Assembly: GCA_903813345.2 (NCBI GenBank)
Contig: CAIIXF020000009.1
Span: 29,052,740-29,116,739, forward strand
Source: Owenia fusiformis
Taxonomy: Eukaryota > Annelida > Polychaeta > Sabellida > Oweniidae
Direction: 5' to 3'
DNA: 64,000 nucleotides
In this document: positions 47,836 to 60,000 of the stretch, piece after piece
How the letters are laid out: each line of letters opens with the position of its first letter
How positions within the stretch are numbered: position 1 is the first letter of the stretch
Program-made: the position numbers and the translations under genes
Notes under the pieces: generated by a model
What the model saw: only the letters and a program-made list of their open reading frames with translations
What the model was told of the DNA's origin: nothing
Database searches by the model: none

Positions 47836-49200
47836 GTTTGACTTTATCCAGTTATCTGTATAATTTGTTAAGTTTTCAACAGTTCAACTGCAAATGCGAT
47901 TTTTCAAAGCCCAATCATTTAAGGTCACGATGTATACAGGGTGTCCCAAATGACAGAACTGTGTCGTGTTGACTTACCAAGTTACCTGCATGATTTCTTA
48001 AGTTTTCAACAGTTCAACTGCAAATGCGATTTTCCATAGCCCAGGCATTTAAGGTCACGATGTATACAGGGTGTCCCAAATGACGGAACTGTGTCGTGTT
48101 GACTTACCAAGTACGTTGCCTGCATGATTTCTTAAGTTCAACTGCAAATGCGATTTTCCATAGACCAGGCATTTAAGGTCACGATGTATACAGGGTGTCC
48201 CAAATGACAGAACTGTGTCGTGTTGACTTACCCAGTACGTTGCCTGCATAATTTCTTAAGTTCAACTGCAAATGCGATTTTCCATAGCCCAAGCATTTAA
48301 GGTCACGATGTATACAGGGTGTCCCAAATGACAGAACTGTGTCGTGTTGACTTACCCAGTACGTTGCCTGCATGATTTCTTAAGTTTAACTGCAAATGCG
48401 TTTTTTCATAGCCAAAGCATTTAAGGTCACGATGTATACAGGGTGTCCCAAATGACAGAACTGTGTTGTGTTGACTTACTTAGTACGTTGCCTGCATGAT
48501 TTCTTAAGTTCAACTGCAAATGCGATTTTCCGTAGCCAAAGCATTTAAGGTCACGATGTATACAGGGTGTCCCAAATGACAGAGCTGTGTCGTATTGACT
48601 TACCCAGTACGTTGCCTGCATGATTTCTTAAGTTTAACTGCAAATGAGTTTTTTCATAGCCAAAGCATTTAAGGTCACGATGTATACAGGGTGTCCCAAA
48701 TGACAGAACTGTGTCGTGTTGGCTTACCCAGTACGTTGCCTGCATGATTTCTTAAGTTCAACTGCAAATGCGATTTTTCATAGCCCAGGCATTTAAGGTC
48801 ACGATGTATACACTGGTGTCCCAAATGACAGAACTGTGTCGTGTTGACTTACCCAGTACGTTGCCTGCATGATTTCTTAAGTTTAACTGCAAATGCGTTT
48901 TTTCATAGCCAAAGCATTTAATGTCACGATGTATACAGGGTGTCCCAAATGACAGAACTGTGTCGTGTTGACTTACCCAGTACGTTGCCTGCATAATTTC
49001 TTAAGTTCAACTGCAAATGCGATTTTCCATAGCCCAAGCATTTAAGGTCACGATGTATACAGGGTGTCCCAAATGACAGAACTGTGTCGTGTTGACTTAC
49101 CCAGTACGTTGCCTGCATGATTTCTTAAGTTCAACTGCAAATGCGATTTTCCATAGCCCAAGCATTTAAGGTCACGATGTATTCAGGGTGATCCAAGTAA
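47836..49200 (+). repeat. Tandem array of 124-bp units containing CAGGGTGTCCCAAATGAC
   Basis: Eleven units have CAGGGTGTCCC or a close variant at 47937, 48067, 48191, 48315, 48439, 48563, 48687, 48811, 48936, 49060 and 49184. The first spacing is 130 bp and the rest are 124-125 bp. Each unit also has GTGTCGTGTTGACTTACCCA, GTACGTTGCCTGCATGATTT, CAACTGCAAATGCGATTTT and CATTTAAGGTCACGATGTAT. The edge units are the most diverged. The period is not a multiple of three, and the short minus-strand frames are by-products. Confidence 0.92.
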
Positions 49201-51789
49201 CAAAACTGTATCATAATTGACTAGAAAACATGACGATCATTAGTGCGAAATTAACCTCCTAATATATTATAAATTACCTCAACAGTTCAAATTCACAAAT
49301 TATGTTTGGCACACAAGTCCAGAATTGAATAAGCTTCACCATGGTATATATATTATGGGCCATGGGGCCATGTGACCTAGGATTGACTTTGGTGGGGGGG
49401 GGGGGGGGTGGGGTTGGTCTTTATGAATCAGCACATGTAAATCTCATGCAAACTCGTCAAGTAGAGAAGATGTTTAAAGATCGTAGTTTATATCTGGAAT
49501 TCAAATCAAAATAAGTTGTTCAGTTTTGTAATTTAAGATTCTGGGAACAATCTTTGGCGCCATAGAGCTATATTCGACCATGAACTGATTTTAAAGCAAT
49601 GGTTGTATATGGTGCCATTGGTGTTGTGATTTGTTATCAGTTGTCCATTTAGGGAATAGAGAAGGGCATGATAGCGTAACACAATTTTAAACATTACCTT
49701 GTCAAAGATATGAAATACTTCAGAATATTTAAGATGTTTCGAACACAAAAAGTATCACTAGTTTGTACGCACGTTTTCATTTACGTGTCCAGTTCTATCA
49801 TTCAAATTGATTGTCGATCGTACTTAACTATCAGTATTTTTACAAGAACTAAGTTAACACAATTTGACTTCGTTTTGGTAGGTGTATTAGTTGTGTGTTT
49901 ACATAAAGCCAGTTTCTCAAAATGGTTCGCTCTTTGTTCGTTCGATTCACTTAGAATTGTACGGAACAGTATCAAGATAATAACAGTACATGTATGCATT
50001 CGAATGAGAAAGTGATATGCCTTATGCATAAAAATACGCACTGCTATAACTGAAACAAGACACATGATGAACAGTATTGCACCATTGAATATAATTAGAC
50101 AGTGTGGGGACGGAAAGTCCAAAATGGCCGCTCTAATATTTGCCCAGAATGTACAAAACAAAGCACCTCTAGATTTTCATACCAAGAAGCATACCCTAAA
50201 ATTTCAAATTAATACATCAAACCGTTTGGTTTAAACGTGTAGAGAGACAAGATTTTAGGACAGAAAAATCAAAATTCCCACCTTAATTACATTTATCCAA
50301 AATTAATCAGGTCTAGATTTTCATACATTAAACATCTCTGAAATTTGGAAATCAATCCGTCAAAAAGTTCCCCTGGAAACGCGTAGGCAAATTCTAATTT
50401 GAACACGCGTCCACCAGCCCACCCACTCGCCCGGTAAGCTGATCACGATACTACACTCAGGGAGTACATAATTTACATACATTTTTTTCATGGGAATAAA
50501 GGAAAGTAGAACACCACTAAATTAGACACACCTCGGCCTGTCATGACAAACAGAAAAAAAACTCTAACTATAATTCTTAACTGGTCAAAAACTGAATGGA
50601 CTTTTTGAAGTATGTTTTTGAAACATAATCAAGAATGAGTCAAGTCAAATATCCAACGAAAAAACAAGCCATAAGAAATTGCAATAACATTCAAACTTTG
50701 CACTGGGCCTTTGAAGTGAGAGATGCTGTTATTGATGCGGCTTTGGGGAATCTATAACTTGACTTAATTTGTTTAGACGTTCGCGGAACAATGAAAGATG
50801 ACAACATTTATGAGTAAAGATAATTCAAGGTTATGTTGCCCTGGCTTATAAGTGTTACATGTATTGGTATTCGTGTATTAGAAATGTGTCACGGAAGTCA
50901 AATCGATGAAAGCACCAATAATGACATTGAAATAATAACTCAATATCATCACTATTATTTGTATTTTAGAGGGATAAACTGAAACACACTGGACGTGAAA
51001 GAATACAGCTGAATACACTATTCAGTATTAAAGAAAACGTCTTCCAGAAAAATACACCCCACTGCAAATATGTGGATATAGAATCTAACATTTAAAAATG
51101 ATTGTAAATAGATTACTTTGCCCATATTCATCACATAGCCTGGTTTAAAATGAATCCAGTGATTATCTAGCCCCACTTAGGTAGCAACACAATAACTCCA
51201 GGATATTTAGAAACTGGGGTTACTTGCAAGTAATGGTATGAGATGAATAGATTTTGAAATTGACAAAACGTTTGGAAACGTTCTTCGCTCTAATTCTATC
51301 TTTGAGCATGTTAAGTGGTCGTTTTTCTTTTGCTGTAATTGGCTTCATTTTGAAGTCGTATATTTCTGAATGTTTCCAAATATCCACTCGAGATTGAATT
51401 TATTTTGACTCTGGTCTATATGTTTTTTTTCGAGGAAAGACATTTCAATTTGTATTTCCATGAACTGTTTCTAATTACGGTTAGTCTTTGTAAATAAAAC
51501 CACATCTGCAAAAGGCAAACTATATTTTCTTGGTCTTCTCTATGGAGATAGTATATTTAACAATTATTACCACCTTGCCGGGCCAGTTCTAGGGGCTTTA
51601 GTGCTAGTTTAGAAGGCGTTCATTTTACTATATCGACCTGAGAAATGTGTGACGTCATAGTGGTGGTCCATATGGACCGGTCTAGAATATATTCTGGACC
51701 GGCAATTTTCCCCGGGAAATTAGATATCGTTCAATGAGTAAGATTTTCTTGCTGTTTCAGTCCTGGTCGTTAACGGTGGTAATAATACT

Positions 51790-51890
51790 AATAACGTCAT
51801 TTCTGCGAGCAATATAGTGAAATATTGGACCTTGGGCCTTCGGCCCTCGATCCAATATTTCACTATATTGCCCTTAGAAATGACGTTATT
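51790..51890. repeat. 101-bp near-perfect palindrome
   Basis: AATAACGTCATTTCTGCGAG...CAATATAGTGAAATATTGGA is complementary to TCCAATATTTCACTATATTG...AGAAATGACGTTATT, with the centre GGGCCTTCGGCCC. A GACCGG-rich smaller palindrome lies just upstream (51668-51705, CATATG centre and TCTAGAATATATTCT). Confidence 0.85.
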
Positions 51891-52235
51891 GTACTATTCT
51901 TCCAGTCTAAATTATATATTTCACAACTCCCTCGATTTCGGAGTGTAAAAGACATATTGCCCAGCGTATTGCAGCCCGGGAATTCTGACAACTGCACTGG
52001 ACAAAAATAAAAGTGCACTATACAATGATACTTGTACATAATTATGTTAACTAATGGGTTTATGATATATTTATTGATTAAAATAAATGTTCACAGGTTA
52101 AACAAATGTTCTATATTTCTTTGTGATCGTAGAGAATGCCTATTTCAAAAAAAGAAATTTCACTATGTTCGGGCAATACCTGTTGCGCATTTGCTGCGGG
52201 CAATACATACTGCAACAAGGCATTAACATGACAAA

Positions 52236-54334
52236 ATGTCACCACCTAGTTGCTCACAATATTATGAGTTCAAACTCTAGTCAGATTTGAATTTCTGAAA
52301 ACTTGTAAAGTCAAATTTGAACTTCTGAAAAGATGTAGATGATTTTGAAAAAAAAATTTGGTCAATTTGAAGCAAGTTGAAAACAGACCTTTTTGACCTT
52401 TTTTGACCTTGAGAAGGTCTGAAAAGGTCAAATGTCAAATCTAAAGTCAGATTTGAATTTCTGAGAACATGTAGATGATTTTGAAAAAAAAATTAGTCAA
52501 TTTGAAGCAAGTTGAAAAAAGACCTTTTTGACCTTTTTTGACCTTGAGAAGGTCATTGAAGGTCAAATGTCAAATCAAAAGTCAAATCTAAAGTCATATT
52601 TGAATTTCTGAGAACATGTAGATGATTATGAAAAAAAATTTAGTCAATTTGAAGCAAGATGAAAAAATACCTTTTTGACCTTTTTTGACATTGAGAAGGT
52701 CATTGAAGGTCAAATGTCAAATCTAAAGTCAGATTTGAATTTCTGAGAACACGTAGATGATTTTGAAAAAAAATTTAGTCAATTTGAAGCAAGTTGAAAA
52801 AAGACCTTTTTGACCTTCTTTGACTTTGAGAAGGTCATTGAAGGTCAAATGTCAAATCTCAAGTCAAATCTAAAGTCAGATTTGAATTTCTGAGAACACG
52901 TAGATGATTTTGAAATTTTTTTTTAGTCAATTCGAAGCAAGTTGAAAACAGACCTTTTTGACCTTTTTTGACCTTGAGAAGGTCATTGAAGGTCAAATGT
53001 CAAATCTAAAGTCAGATTTGAATTTCTGAGAACATGTAGATGATTTTGAAAAAAAAAATTAGTCAATTTGAAGCAAGTTGAAAAAAGACCTTTTTGACCT
53101 TTTTTGACCTTGAGAAGGTCATTGAAGGTCAAATGTCAAATCTAAAGTCATATTTGAAATTCTGAGAACATGTAGATGATTTTGAAAAAAAATTTAGTCA
53201 ATTTGAAGCAAGATGAAAAAATACCTTTTTGACCTTGAGAAGGTCATTGAAGGTCAAATGTCAAATCTAAAGTCAGATTTGAATTTCTGAGAACATGTAG
53301 ATGATTTTGAAAAAAAAACTTAGTCAATTTGAAGCAAGTTGAAAAAAGACCTTTTTGACCTTTTTTGACATTGAGAAGGTCATTGAAGGTCAAATGCCAA
53401 ATCTTAAGTCAAATCTAAAGTCAGATTTGAATTTCTGAGAACACATAGATGATTTTGAAAATTTTTTTTAGTCAATTTGAAGCAAGTTGAAAACAGACCT
53501 TTTTGACCTTTTTTGACCTTGAGAAGGTCATTGAAGGTCAAATGTCAAATCTTAAGTCAAATCTTAAGTCAGATTTGAATTTCTGAGAACACGTAGATGA
53601 TTTTGAAAAAAAAATTTAGTCAATTTGAAGCAAGTTGAAAACAGACCTTTTTGACCTTTTTTGACCTTGAGAAGGTCATTGAAGGTCAAATGTCAAATCT
53701 AAAGTCAGATTTGAATTTCTGAGAACATGTAGATGATTTTGAAAAAAAAATTTAGTCAATTTGAAGCAAGTTAAAAAAAGACCTTTTTGACCTTTTTTGA
53801 CTTTGAGAAGGTCATTGAAGGTCAAATGTCAAATCTTAAGTCAAATCTAAAGTCAGATTTGAATTTCTGAGAACACGTAGATGATTTTGAAAAAAATTTT
53901 TAGTCAATTTGAAGCAAGTTGAAAACAGACCTTTTTTACCTTTTTTGACCTTGAGAAGGTCATTGAAGGTCAAATGTCAAATCTAAAGTCAGATTTGAAG
54001 GTCAAATGTCAAATCTAAAGTCAGATTTGAATTTCTGAGAACATGTAGATGATTTTGAAAAAAAATTAGTCAATGTGAAGCAAGTTGAAAAAAAGACCTT
54101 TTTGACCTTGAGAAGGTCATTGAAGGTCAAATGTCAAATCTAAAGTCAGATTTGAACTTCTGAGAACATGTAGATGATTTAGAAAAAAATTGAAGTCAGT
54201 CTAAACAGTATTTGTTAAGTTATAGGAAGTTGTAAGAAATTGTTACAGACGCCGGACGCCAACCACCAACCGCCGGACGCCGTCGCAAAAAAACGGAGAC
54301 CATAACAATATGTCACCACTTTTGGTGGTGACAT
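52236..54334. mobile_element. Transposable-element-like unit of 2.1 kb enclosing a satellite array
   Basis: The left boundary is ATGTCACCACC and the right boundary is GGTGGTGACAT, exact complements. Just inside the right end lie a hairpin (ATGTCACCACTTTTGGTGGTGACAT-like, 54310-54334) and GACGCCGGACGCC repeats. The interior from about 52280 to 54190 is the tandem array listed next. This layout of conserved ends, a terminal hairpin and a tandem core resembles the non-autonomous Helitron-like and 'pearl'-type elements known from bivalves, but no RC/rolling-circle gene is present and the class is inferred. Confidence 0.6.
52280..54190 (+). repeat. Tandem array of units of about 135 bp rich in TCAAGGTCA/TGACCTTGA
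   Basis: About 13 units, of variable length (roughly 120-150 bp), each with CAGATTTGAATTTCTGAGAA, CATGTAGATGATTTTGAAAA, AGTCAATTTGAAGCAAGTTG, CTTTTTGACC and TTTTTTGACCTTGAGAAGG, then TCATTGAAGGTCAAATGTCA. Length differences come mostly from the A run and from duplicated AAATCTAAAGTC segments. No coding potential. Confidence 0.9.
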
Positions 54335-55094
54335 AAAAATCATTGAAAGATGAACAGGTATTGCCATCAGTAGAATGAAATATTTGCTTAGTATTATCAA
54401 GTCATTTTTATCCCATATCTTATTCAACCATTGAAGATGACAAAATAGTAAAAAGTGTCACGTCCACTTTTACCAACCTTCCATCTCATTTCATCGATGA
54501 CATTGAATATGCCTCATATTGCCTGCTTATACTTTCCCTATAACCTGTTTTTAATCGATGCAGTTTCGGAAAAATTATTTTTTTGACCAGGTTTCTAAGA
54601 AATTTTAGAATTCTAAATCCTCGTAGCGTTTCCATTGCCATATATTTGTGCTGTAAAAACAAAACTGAAATATTCAAGTGTCGTCCAATACCAAACTGTT
54701 ATTACAATTGAGGATTTGTGATGGATCATGATTACAAAATATAATTCCAACAAGGCTAAGCTAAATGTTAATGAAGAATTGTGATTTCCTCAATGTAATA
54801 GGATGCTATGGACTTTTCTTTATAATCGGGCGTTATCTTAGATGTTCGTCTCGTACCTGTGATATTTTCCATTAAAGTACTTTCGCTAAAATATACAAAT
54901 GTATTCATGTACAGTATAATAACAGATACCCGCCAATCTCTATACCACCTATTTAGCAGAGAGTGTACTACTTGTCGAGCTTTGTTTAACGATTGATTTT
55001 CAAAATGGCTTCCGGTTTCAAAATGGCTGCCAGTTTAGTGTCCGTTTTACAGTATTTTAGGAACAACATTTAAAAACTGTAATATTAAAATGTT

Positions 55095-55450
55095 TTAAAT
55101 GCATTGAACTAAAATAAGTGGAGCGATTTTGTTATATTTATATGTGAATACTGGTAAGCTAAGCAGCATGGTACACTGTCTAATGACACATTGACAAGAA
55201 GGCGGCCATTTAGAAAAATGGCCATCATTTTCTAAATTACAATTTGGCTAGTGATCGGCAATTTGCGTGTGTATTATTAACGTTTTTTGCTAAAACTGGA
55301 AATGCAATGGAGCGATTTTGCTGTTTTATATGTGAATACTTTCAAGAACATTAAACTGTCTAATGCCAATTTGGTTGATAGATAGCCATCTTAAAAATGG
55401 CGGCCATTTTTATATGTGTTATTTCACGTTTTGCTATAACTGGAAAAGTG
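55095..55450 (+). repeat. Imperfect tandem duplication of about 185 bp with ATGGCGGCCAT palindromes
   Basis: GGAGCGATTTTG, TATATGTGAATACT, ACTGTCTAATG and GGCCATTT...AAAATGGC recur at 55119-55230 and 55308-55410, with a third partial match at 55430-55450. Confidence 0.6.
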
Positions 55451-55985
55451 CCGGATTTTGTTAAAAGTAGCAAAAGTAGCCATGGCTCTTCGATGGTACT
55501 TGCTACGCCTCGGCATTGCTGTTGTCAAGTTAGATTTGTATTGGGTTATATTTATTAGTTCATTCTGATTTATCAGAGCTCCTCTTTATATAATGCTTGA
55601 AAGTGTGTATTCCAAGGGATAGTAAAGGCTTTGGATCCCACAATGGGTAGGTTAATTAACGGACTGTACATTACAATTGGCTTGATAATCCAAACCGATT
55701 GACCATGGAAATGACACAAATAAATTGCTTTGTGGAGTATTTTAACACAAATTGTGTTAATAAATGTACGTTTTGATCAAGGTTAGAGGATCGAATATCA
55801 AGTGATTGAACGTTTATATGCAAATAGGTGGTCACTCACATTAATTACCACTCGTACTTAATTAGTTAGATCTGGTCTGAATGTACTAAATGTATTGATG
55901 GTTGTAGCAGAACATTTATCACGAATTTTCACAAAAGAGCCTTATAAGCGTGTACACAAACATAATTAAGGGCAGTTGGCCAATG

Positions 55986-56094
55986 CCCGTGGTCACATTT
56001 GCTCCGATCTTCAACACCGGCGCCCGGCCGATGAGTATTTTGTTCAAAACTAAATGCAATTTTGAACAAAACGAGCAAATGTGAACACGGCATT
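55986..56094. mobile_element. Foldback MITE with GCCGGCGCC arm, copy 2 (shortened)
   Basis: CCGTGGTCACATTTGCTCC, CACCGGCGCCCGGCCGATGA and GTATTTTGTTCAAAA match 34168-34316. The right half keeps TTTTGAACAAAAC and GCAAATGTGAACACGGC but lacks the second GCCGGCGCC segment. Confidence 0.72.
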
Positions 56095-56410
56095 ACTTGC
56101 TCAAGATCATCGCATATGGATACAAATGACAAATTTATTGACAATTGCCTAGCTATTGTCAAGTGTCAAGTGACATTTTTTCAAAACTGGCTGCCATTGC
56201 GTTCGATTGGATCTGTTCCGCCTTTGCGTTGCTGTTATCTAGTTTATTCTGTAAATACATCACACGATCCATTCAGATTGTTTTTTGACAGATCGATAGT
56301 TAGTTTACTTTGGGAGCAAACGCCGGTTATCAGCATTTCAACCGCGATACAAAGGGGAGAACGAGGGATTATGTGCCATCAGCCAGTGAGACTGATAAGA
56401 CTATCCAAAT

Positions 56411-57929
56411 CACGGTGAGCAACCATACCGCACCGGGGATTGACCCTGGTGCATTGTCCCATGATCCAGGAGCGTTAGATTTCAAAAGTAACGCACCGTC
56501 CTTTTAAAATGGCAGATATGTTTCCTCCGAAAGAAAAAATAATATTGTAAACAAGAGGTCAGTGAATCTCTTATGTGTTCCATTATAAACACGATTTATC
56601 GGGCTACCTTTTAAAAATTCCACAAAGCTGTTACATATCGTTACTAGGTGGACGAAATGTAAATTCACCTTGAAAAATTCGAAAGAAAATTGAAGATCGC
56701 TGAAACTGTATGATTTCTTGTCAAAGAGATAATTGGAACATCCAAAGATTTTTAACGTTATAACGTTTATATTTTTCCGAAATGTACCTTCCCAAATTGC
56801 TGTAGTAACGCATCGACCAAAATCGACGACATTTTAGAAACGCACCAGTTTAAACAATAAAGTACTGAAGGTTCAAAAATAGCTGAGGCTGGTCGCGTGG
56901 ACCAAGTATTCGAAATCTAGACCGTATGAACAACGTCACCTGATCAATGGGGCTCAATATGTAACCAAGCCATCATGTACTACTATATTTTGTTTTCTCG
57001 ATTGCAATTACCGAACGATGAAGTTTGCAGATTGTTTTTGTCGTTTTTGTAATTGTTTAAAGGAAGTCGTACGTTCATCTACCAGTTTAGATATGTTACA
57101 GAATTTACAGAACAAGATTCTAACGTGACAAATGTCACGCCCCGGATCGATGCTATTTTAATGTTTAGCATTTTGTCACAGACTCTTACCTCACAGAAAC
57201 GGTTGTTGCAACAATGTACCCTACCTTATTGGAGGTGACATTGAAACGTAGAAATAAGTATCAGATAGACAGAAGTGTGCTCTGCAGTTACTTAAATAAG
57301 TGAACAAATATAAAATTAATATCAACGGGACGGTTTTATTGAATTTAAAAACTTCATATTTGTAGTGTACAGGGTTAAATGAATTTACACTGGCCAAGAT
57401 AGGCAGACATCAATCGGTATTAGGGAGATTAAGTAAGCAGTTGTTCTGAAAAACGTGTACGACGTGTGTAACCTGTATAATGTGGTTCCCTATATTGACT
57501 ATGTTGCCGATCACTCGGCTTTATTTGCCCTTATTGAGCATGATCAGTGTCAGAAAAAGTTGTTTTAGGGTAACCGTTTAGATTAATTTGAGGAAGACGT
57601 ACACCTATTCACGAGGTCATTATAGTACACGTTTACTTTCAAGTTTTCCGACATACAATAAGTGAAATGTCCAAGTCGAAAAAATGCAATACACAAATGT
57701 TCGAACTTCGTATATCAGCTTGAATTCTAATACTAGTAATGCGGTCCATGAATCATGGGAAAGAGCAACCTTCACTTTCGGCAAAGATGGTTCCACTATA
57801 TTCGTCTCTAATTTGACACTTGTTTGAACCCACGTCCATTATTGAAATGTCCTCGACCGCCATTTTAAATCGGTCCGGAGCGTTACACTTTAAAAATAAC
57901 CCACCGTTGCGGTATGGTTGCTCACCGTG
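56411..57929. mobile_element. Non-autonomous DNA element, 1519 bp, CACGGTGAGCAACC ends
   Basis: CACGGTGAGCAACCATACCG at the left and CGGTATGGTTGCTCACCGTG at the right are exact complements, and similarity continues inward about 100 bp through GTAACGC and TTTAAAATGGC. No transposase frame remains. No clear target duplication can be read. Confidence 0.8.
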
Positions 57930-59082
57930 AAAATGTGATGACAAAAGGCATCCTTTGAATATTCCCAACTGTACATCATATTGTTTATACATTAATATCA
58001 CCAGTGGTAGAACAATAAAAAGTGGACCAATGTCTCATTTTTGTAAGATCGACTTTAGATTTCCATCTCGACAGGTTTATCTGTTTCAAGCAGCACGTTT
58101 TTCTATTTAATTACCATCTATAGACAAAGTCATAAACTGCCCCTCGTTACGGCATCTTCACATAGACACGTTAAGTGCACGTCAGAGAACACAGCGATAC
58201 GACGACATATGAACGAAATTTTATCTCCCTAGCCACTCGGGCTTTAGACATAAATTTTGTTCCTGGTCTGAGTACAGGGTCACGTTTAACTTGAAGCTAA
58301 AAGATGGCGATAAAAATTGTACGGTCTTTAAAATGGATGTTTACCTGCTTTTGTAGCAACTTATTGTTTTCAGTAAAAACTTTTATCCACTCTCTATAAA
58401 TGTCATCATATAAGTATAGTTAATGATTTTTAAGTTATGTTAAATAGAACCAAAGCGATCCATAACAAAAATATCAAAAATTCCACTCTTCTATGAATTT
58501 TTCATGTGAATTTCTAAACTTTTTCTTTTTTGTCAGCAGATGAATAACACGTCAGGTATTTGTACCCTTTAGAAATCGAACTGTTCTAGTGAGTTACGGA
58601 ATTCATCTCTTGATGCAATGGATTAATGCAGTATTGCTCCGAGGCGCAGAACCAATTCATTTGTTATTTTGATCTGGGTGCACTTTCCTGATAAGATCAT
58701 CGTAATGAACATCATTCAGTTTTAAATTTCGAAAAGGCACTACGATGGATCTGGTTACAGCTGCCTAATGATAATTAAGAGCAGAATATAGAATTTTGAG
58801 AGATAATGAGATTCCCATTAGTTTCGAATTGTATTTGAACAGAGGGAATATTTCCAATTGGGATTTCTTTGATGCCTTTAGAACTGGATTATTGAAAAAC
58901 ACGATGGATATTTCTCCGCACATTCTTCTTAGTTTCATTCGTGAAAGGATAGGTATCGATATGGTGAATTGAATTCAACAATGTTTTTCTCTTTAATCAA
59001 TTATTGAAAACATTCTGTAAAACTCGGTCCTTAATGTAATGTTGACTGACTGACAACAATTTAATGCGAAAATTATTTATAT

Positions 59083-60000
59083 ACACTCCCCTCCATAAGT
59101 TAGGCAACCTTAGCTCCCCCATTGAACTACGTGTTAAAGCCTCTTTACCTTTGAATTTTTATTTACTTAAACCTGCGATGAAAATACTTATAATATTGAT
59201 GGAAACGTAACTTGACTTTATTTCCAATACCTCCAAATTTGATGAATTTTTGAAAATTGACATTCCCATGTTAACCAATGAGAAATGGTAGGTTTGTCGC
59301 AAGTCACTTGACAGAATATCCATCCATCCCAGTCCTTGCAAAAATACAAGTTAGGTAGGAAATTGAATTTGCTAACTTTATTTAACAAAAAATTGTACGT
59401 TTCTTCAAGTTGTACAAAGATATAGGTCTTAAAAGTCAAAATTGTATTTCAAAAACCTCTCCCATTGAAATAACAGAGGAGGCGAAAATGATTTTCAAAA
59501 ATGACTTTGAAGCTCTGTAACTTAAGTATTCATCAAAACTAAACACTTAGTGTACAAAAAAGTTAGAAGATTCAATTTTCTATACAGAAATATTTTTTGC
59601 TGGATCTTTTACTGAATAAATATCCTGATTTCTAATTTGCCCCAAACCCACAATTTCCCATTGGTTTACAATGTCTTTCCGAACCTTGTTGGAAGAAAAT
59701 AGCATATACAACATTTTCTTAGACCTCTCAATATTAAAGTTATACAAAGGAAATTTTGGTTGATTTGACAAAAAGTATTCAAAAAATTAAAACAATGCCC
59801 CCAAAAATAGATAAAAATTAAGATGAACCTTTTATTTCATTAACAAGATACTTTTTCAGAATCAACAAAATTTCCTTTGTACAATTACAATTAACTGAGA
59901 GACCTAAACACATTGTGTTTATGTCGTTTTGTTCCAACTAGGTTCGGAAAGATGTTTCATTTCATTCCGAACATATTATATAGTACCAAGGATAAAAGAA
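59083..60000. mobile_element. Element with ACACTCCCCTCCAT end and an internal long inverted repeat
   Basis: Starts TACACTCCCCTCCATAAG, like 37830. Inside, 59671-59770 (CCGAACCTTGTTGGAAG, AGACCTCTCAATATT, ACAAAGGAAATTTTGG) is complementary to 59862-59955 (CAAAATTTCCTTTGTAC, ACTGAGAGACCT, CCAACTAGGTTCGG). The far end was not found, so the right boundary is a guess. Confidence 0.5.

Noticed and set aside
48055-49118. Six related 64-78-codon frames on the minus strand (MQATYWVSQHDTV...)
   Set aside because: They are the 124-bp repeat read in successive frames. The period is not a multiple of three, so no single protein runs through, and the sequence is a noncoding satellite.
47836-49200. Regularly spaced repeats considered as a CRISPR array
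   Set aside because: The whole 124-bp unit is repeated with no unique spacers, and the surrounding genes are eukaryotic.
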